From Mytilus galloprovincialis (taxonomy: Eukaryota > Mollusca > Bivalvia > Mytilida > Mytilidae): a DNA stretch of 64,000 nucleotides. The stretch lies in NCBI RefSeq assembly GCF_965363235.1, contig NC_134839.1, positions 61,099,560-61,163,559 of the forward strand. Reading direction: 5' to 3'. The position numbers and the translations under genes were made by a program. Below, in pieces: positions 61,885 to 64,000 of this stretch. A model generated the notes under the pieces. It saw only the letters and a list, made by a program, of their open reading frames with translations, had not been told where the DNA came from and did no database searches. Numbering within the stretch: position 1 is the first letter of the stretch; each line of letters starts with the position of its first letter.

Positions 61885-62568
61885 AGGGGCACTAGCTACG
61901 AGATATAAAAAAAATCTAAAGTTTGATTTTTTTTGTTCAATCAATAATGAAAGTGAAATAGTGAAATAACAATTCGCTTTTTTCGGCCAAACAGGTTCAA
62001 TTTTGTCAAATTACGCTTAGAAACATTGATTATTAGTAATTCACTTGCAAGTGAATGAGTCGACCTCTTTAAATCTGTATTCATGTGAACTTCAATTTAA
62101 CCCCTGGCTAGAGATTGACAATGCATGCATTTTACGTGTACTGGTTATTTAAAGAAAAAGAATGTCAACAATGAAAGTGAAACTACGGTAAATCATTTGA
62201 TTACTAATTCGATGCACATAAAATCATTTTTATACGATTAAAAGCAATGAGAAGCATCTATTTTTAATCTATGAAATAAAATCAAACAGACCTATAAAAA
62301 TCCAATTGCACGTGTTGGTTTAATCTATTCATGAAAAATTATCTTTATTTATGTTTACATCGCTTATATGGTCATCTGAGGTCAAATCGATAGTTAATTA
62401 GATGGCGTCTGGACTAAAATACACGAAACGAACCTATATATTATCTACCCCATGCTCTGTAAACTGTTTATTTTAGACTTTTGATAGATTAATGTTTTAC
62501 ATTGTTATAAATCAAATATGAGAATTTGAGTCAAATCGGTGACCATGAATTTGACAGCCAGTGCCCCT
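61885..62568. mobile_element. TTAA-targeting element (piggyBac/Kolobok type), 684 bp
   Basis: Ends AGGGGCACTAGCT and AGCCAGTGCCCCT are inverted; flanks are TTAA at 61881-61884 and 62569-62572. The host sequence elsewhere (58970-58985) reads CTACATTAAGGTCC uninterrupted, so the empty site is known exactly. No transposase frame is visible. Confidence 0.9.
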
Positions 62569-63829
62569 TTAAGGTCCAAAGGGTCTAAAATTAAACTTAG
62601 TTTGATTTTTACCAAAATTGAAATCTTGGGGTTCTTTGATATGCTGAATATAAAAATGTACTTAGATTTTTGATTATTGGTCCAGTTTTCAAGTTGGTCC
62701 AAATGGGGGTCCAAAATTAAACTTTGTTTGATTTCATCAAAAATTGAATAATTGGGGTTCTTTGATATGCCAAATCTAGCTGTGTATGTAGATTCTTAAT
62801 TTTTGGTCCCGTTTTCAAATTGGTCTACATTAAAGTCCAAAGGGTCCAAAATTAAACTAAGTTTGATTTTAACAAAAAATGAATTCTTGGGCTTTTTTGA
62901 TATGCTGAATCTAAACATGTACTTAGATTTTTGATTATGGACCCAGTTTTCAAGTTGGTTCAAATCAGGATCCAAAATTATTATATTAAGTATTGTGCAA
63001 TAGCAAGAAATTTTCAATAGCACAGTATTCAGCAATAGCAAGAAATCTTCAATTGCACAGTATTGAGCAATAGCAAGAAATTTTCAATTGCACAGTATTG
63101 CGCAATAGCAAGAAATCTTCAATTGCACAGTTTTGAGCAATAGCAAATATTTTCAATTGCACAGTATTGCGCAATAGCAAGAAATATCTAATTGCACAAT
63201 AATTGGAGTTATCTTTCTTTGTTCAGAATAGTAGTTGAATCAACTTAAATCATTGTTTTATACAATATACAATGTATATTCACTTTTACTACCAACCAAT
63301 CTTTACCATTCATTGATAACAAGTACTTTATTTTACATTTTAATATTTTATATCAGATGTATTTAAAAGAGTAGTTATTGTTGCAAACTCCAATAGAAAT
63401 TTGAATTGATATCAGTTTTGGAAAAAGGGAAAGGGAGATGTGAAAAAAAATAGGGGGGGGGGGGTAAATTTTTCTCATTTCAGATTTCATAAATAAAAAG
63501 AAAATTTCTTCAAACATTTTTTTCAATTTGAGAGGATTAATATTCAACAGCATAGTGAAATTGCTCAAAGGCAAAAAGAAAAAAATTAAGTTCATTAGAC
63601 CACATTCATTCTGTGTCAGAAACCTATGCTGTGTCAACTATTTAATTTTAGATTTAAATAAGTTTGAAGAAGAAATCTTTAATTGATTTGTAAAATCTTG
63701 ACATTTGTTTTGTGTAAAAAAAAAACCCATATAATGTCAAAAATTTGATCACAATCCAAATTCAGAGCTGTATCACGCTTTAATGTTTTGTCCATACTGG
63801 CCCCAACTGTTTAGGGTACGACCTCTGTG

Positions 63830-63991
63830 CAGTGGCGGATCCAGAAATTTTCATAAGTGGGGGCCCTCTGACTGACCTAAGAGGGGGCCCGCTCCAGTCA
63901 CGCTTCAATGATTCCCTATATAAGCAACCAAATTTTTTCCCAAAAAGGGGGGGCCCGGGCCCCCTGGGCCCCCCCTCTAAATCCGCCTCTG
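63830..63991. mobile_element. 162-bp inverted-end element (CAGTGGCGGATCC type)
   Basis: Starts CAGTGGCGGATCCAGA and ends with the near-complement TCTAAATCCGCCTCTG, with CTGTG on both sides (63825-63829 and 63992-63996). The uninterrupted site is inferred as ACCTCTGTGGTCG, matching ACCTCTGCGGTCG in the sister copy at 60415. CAG..CTG ends suggest a hAT relative; the 5-bp repeat is short for that group. G/C-rich inside (runs of GGGGG and CCCCC). Confidence 0.85.
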
Positions 63992-64000
63992 CTGTGGTCG

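Larger units (their letters stand above)
60541..64000 (-). mobile_element. GACCGC-family element with three nested insertions, cut by window end
   Basis: Starts TTTATACGACCGCAAAAATT. Subtracting inserts at 60910-61575, 61885-62568 and 63830-63991 leaves about 1.94 kb, the size of the other full copies. The last bases (CTGTGGTCG) are the start of the expected terminal GCGGTCGTATAA, so the element is nearly complete at the window edge. Confidence 0.85.

Overview
This is AT-rich animal genomic DNA with two intron-rich, conserved eukaryotic genes arranged head to head and surrounded and filled by transposable elements. The repeat families (for example the units that open with ACTAGAGGCTCT and close with AGGTGAGCTAAAA, and those ending in GCGGTCGTATAA) look to me like those of marine mussels (Mytilus-type bivalves). 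That species guess rests on memory of such repeats; what the sequence itself shows is an invertebrate-like gene structure.

Gene 1 (minus strand, 43531 down to 5479) is BAG6 (BAT3/Scythe), the chaperone of the tail-anchored and mislocalised protein pathway. I rebuilt 23 coding exons by hand. All have GT..AG borders and compatible phases, and they sum to 4071 nt (1356 residues plus stop). The protein has an N-terminal ubiquitin-like domain, the conserved BAG6 core, a long Q/P/T/S-rich centre, a basic nuclear-localisation motif and the C-terminal BAG-like domain. Gene 2 (plus strand, 47562 to 56257) is EDF1/MBF1, the multiprotein bridging factor and collided-ribosome sensor: five exons, 144 residues. 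The start codons lie about 4.0 kb apart. No 5' UTR exon or core promoter could be fixed for either gene.

Layout: 1-5400 is the region downstream of BAG6 (repeats, small inverted-repeat elements, unexplained AT-rich sequence). 5400-43540 is BAG6 with large introns. 43541-47561 is the shared upstream region, holding a Harbinger-like and a pogo-like non-autonomous element. 47562-56885 is EDF1. 56886-64000 is downstream of EDF1 and is almost wholly repeats, including two tandemly arranged ~2 kb elements that carry further insertions.

The strongest content beyond the two genes is a readable transposition history. Terminal inverted repeats, target duplications and empty paralogous sites allow several elements to be delimited to the base. 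These include a hAT element with an 8-bp duplication splitting a decayed piggyBac transposase gene; a FLYWCH/MULE transposase relic between its inverted repeats; a MULE-like element with a 9-bp duplication; TTAA-, TTA- and TA-flanked elements; and a 3.4-kb element with three nested insertions. Several intronic families all lie antisense to the gene they occupy, and two elements end within about 25 bp of a splice acceptor. I found no convincing new multi-gene system, CRISPR array, operon or RNA gene.
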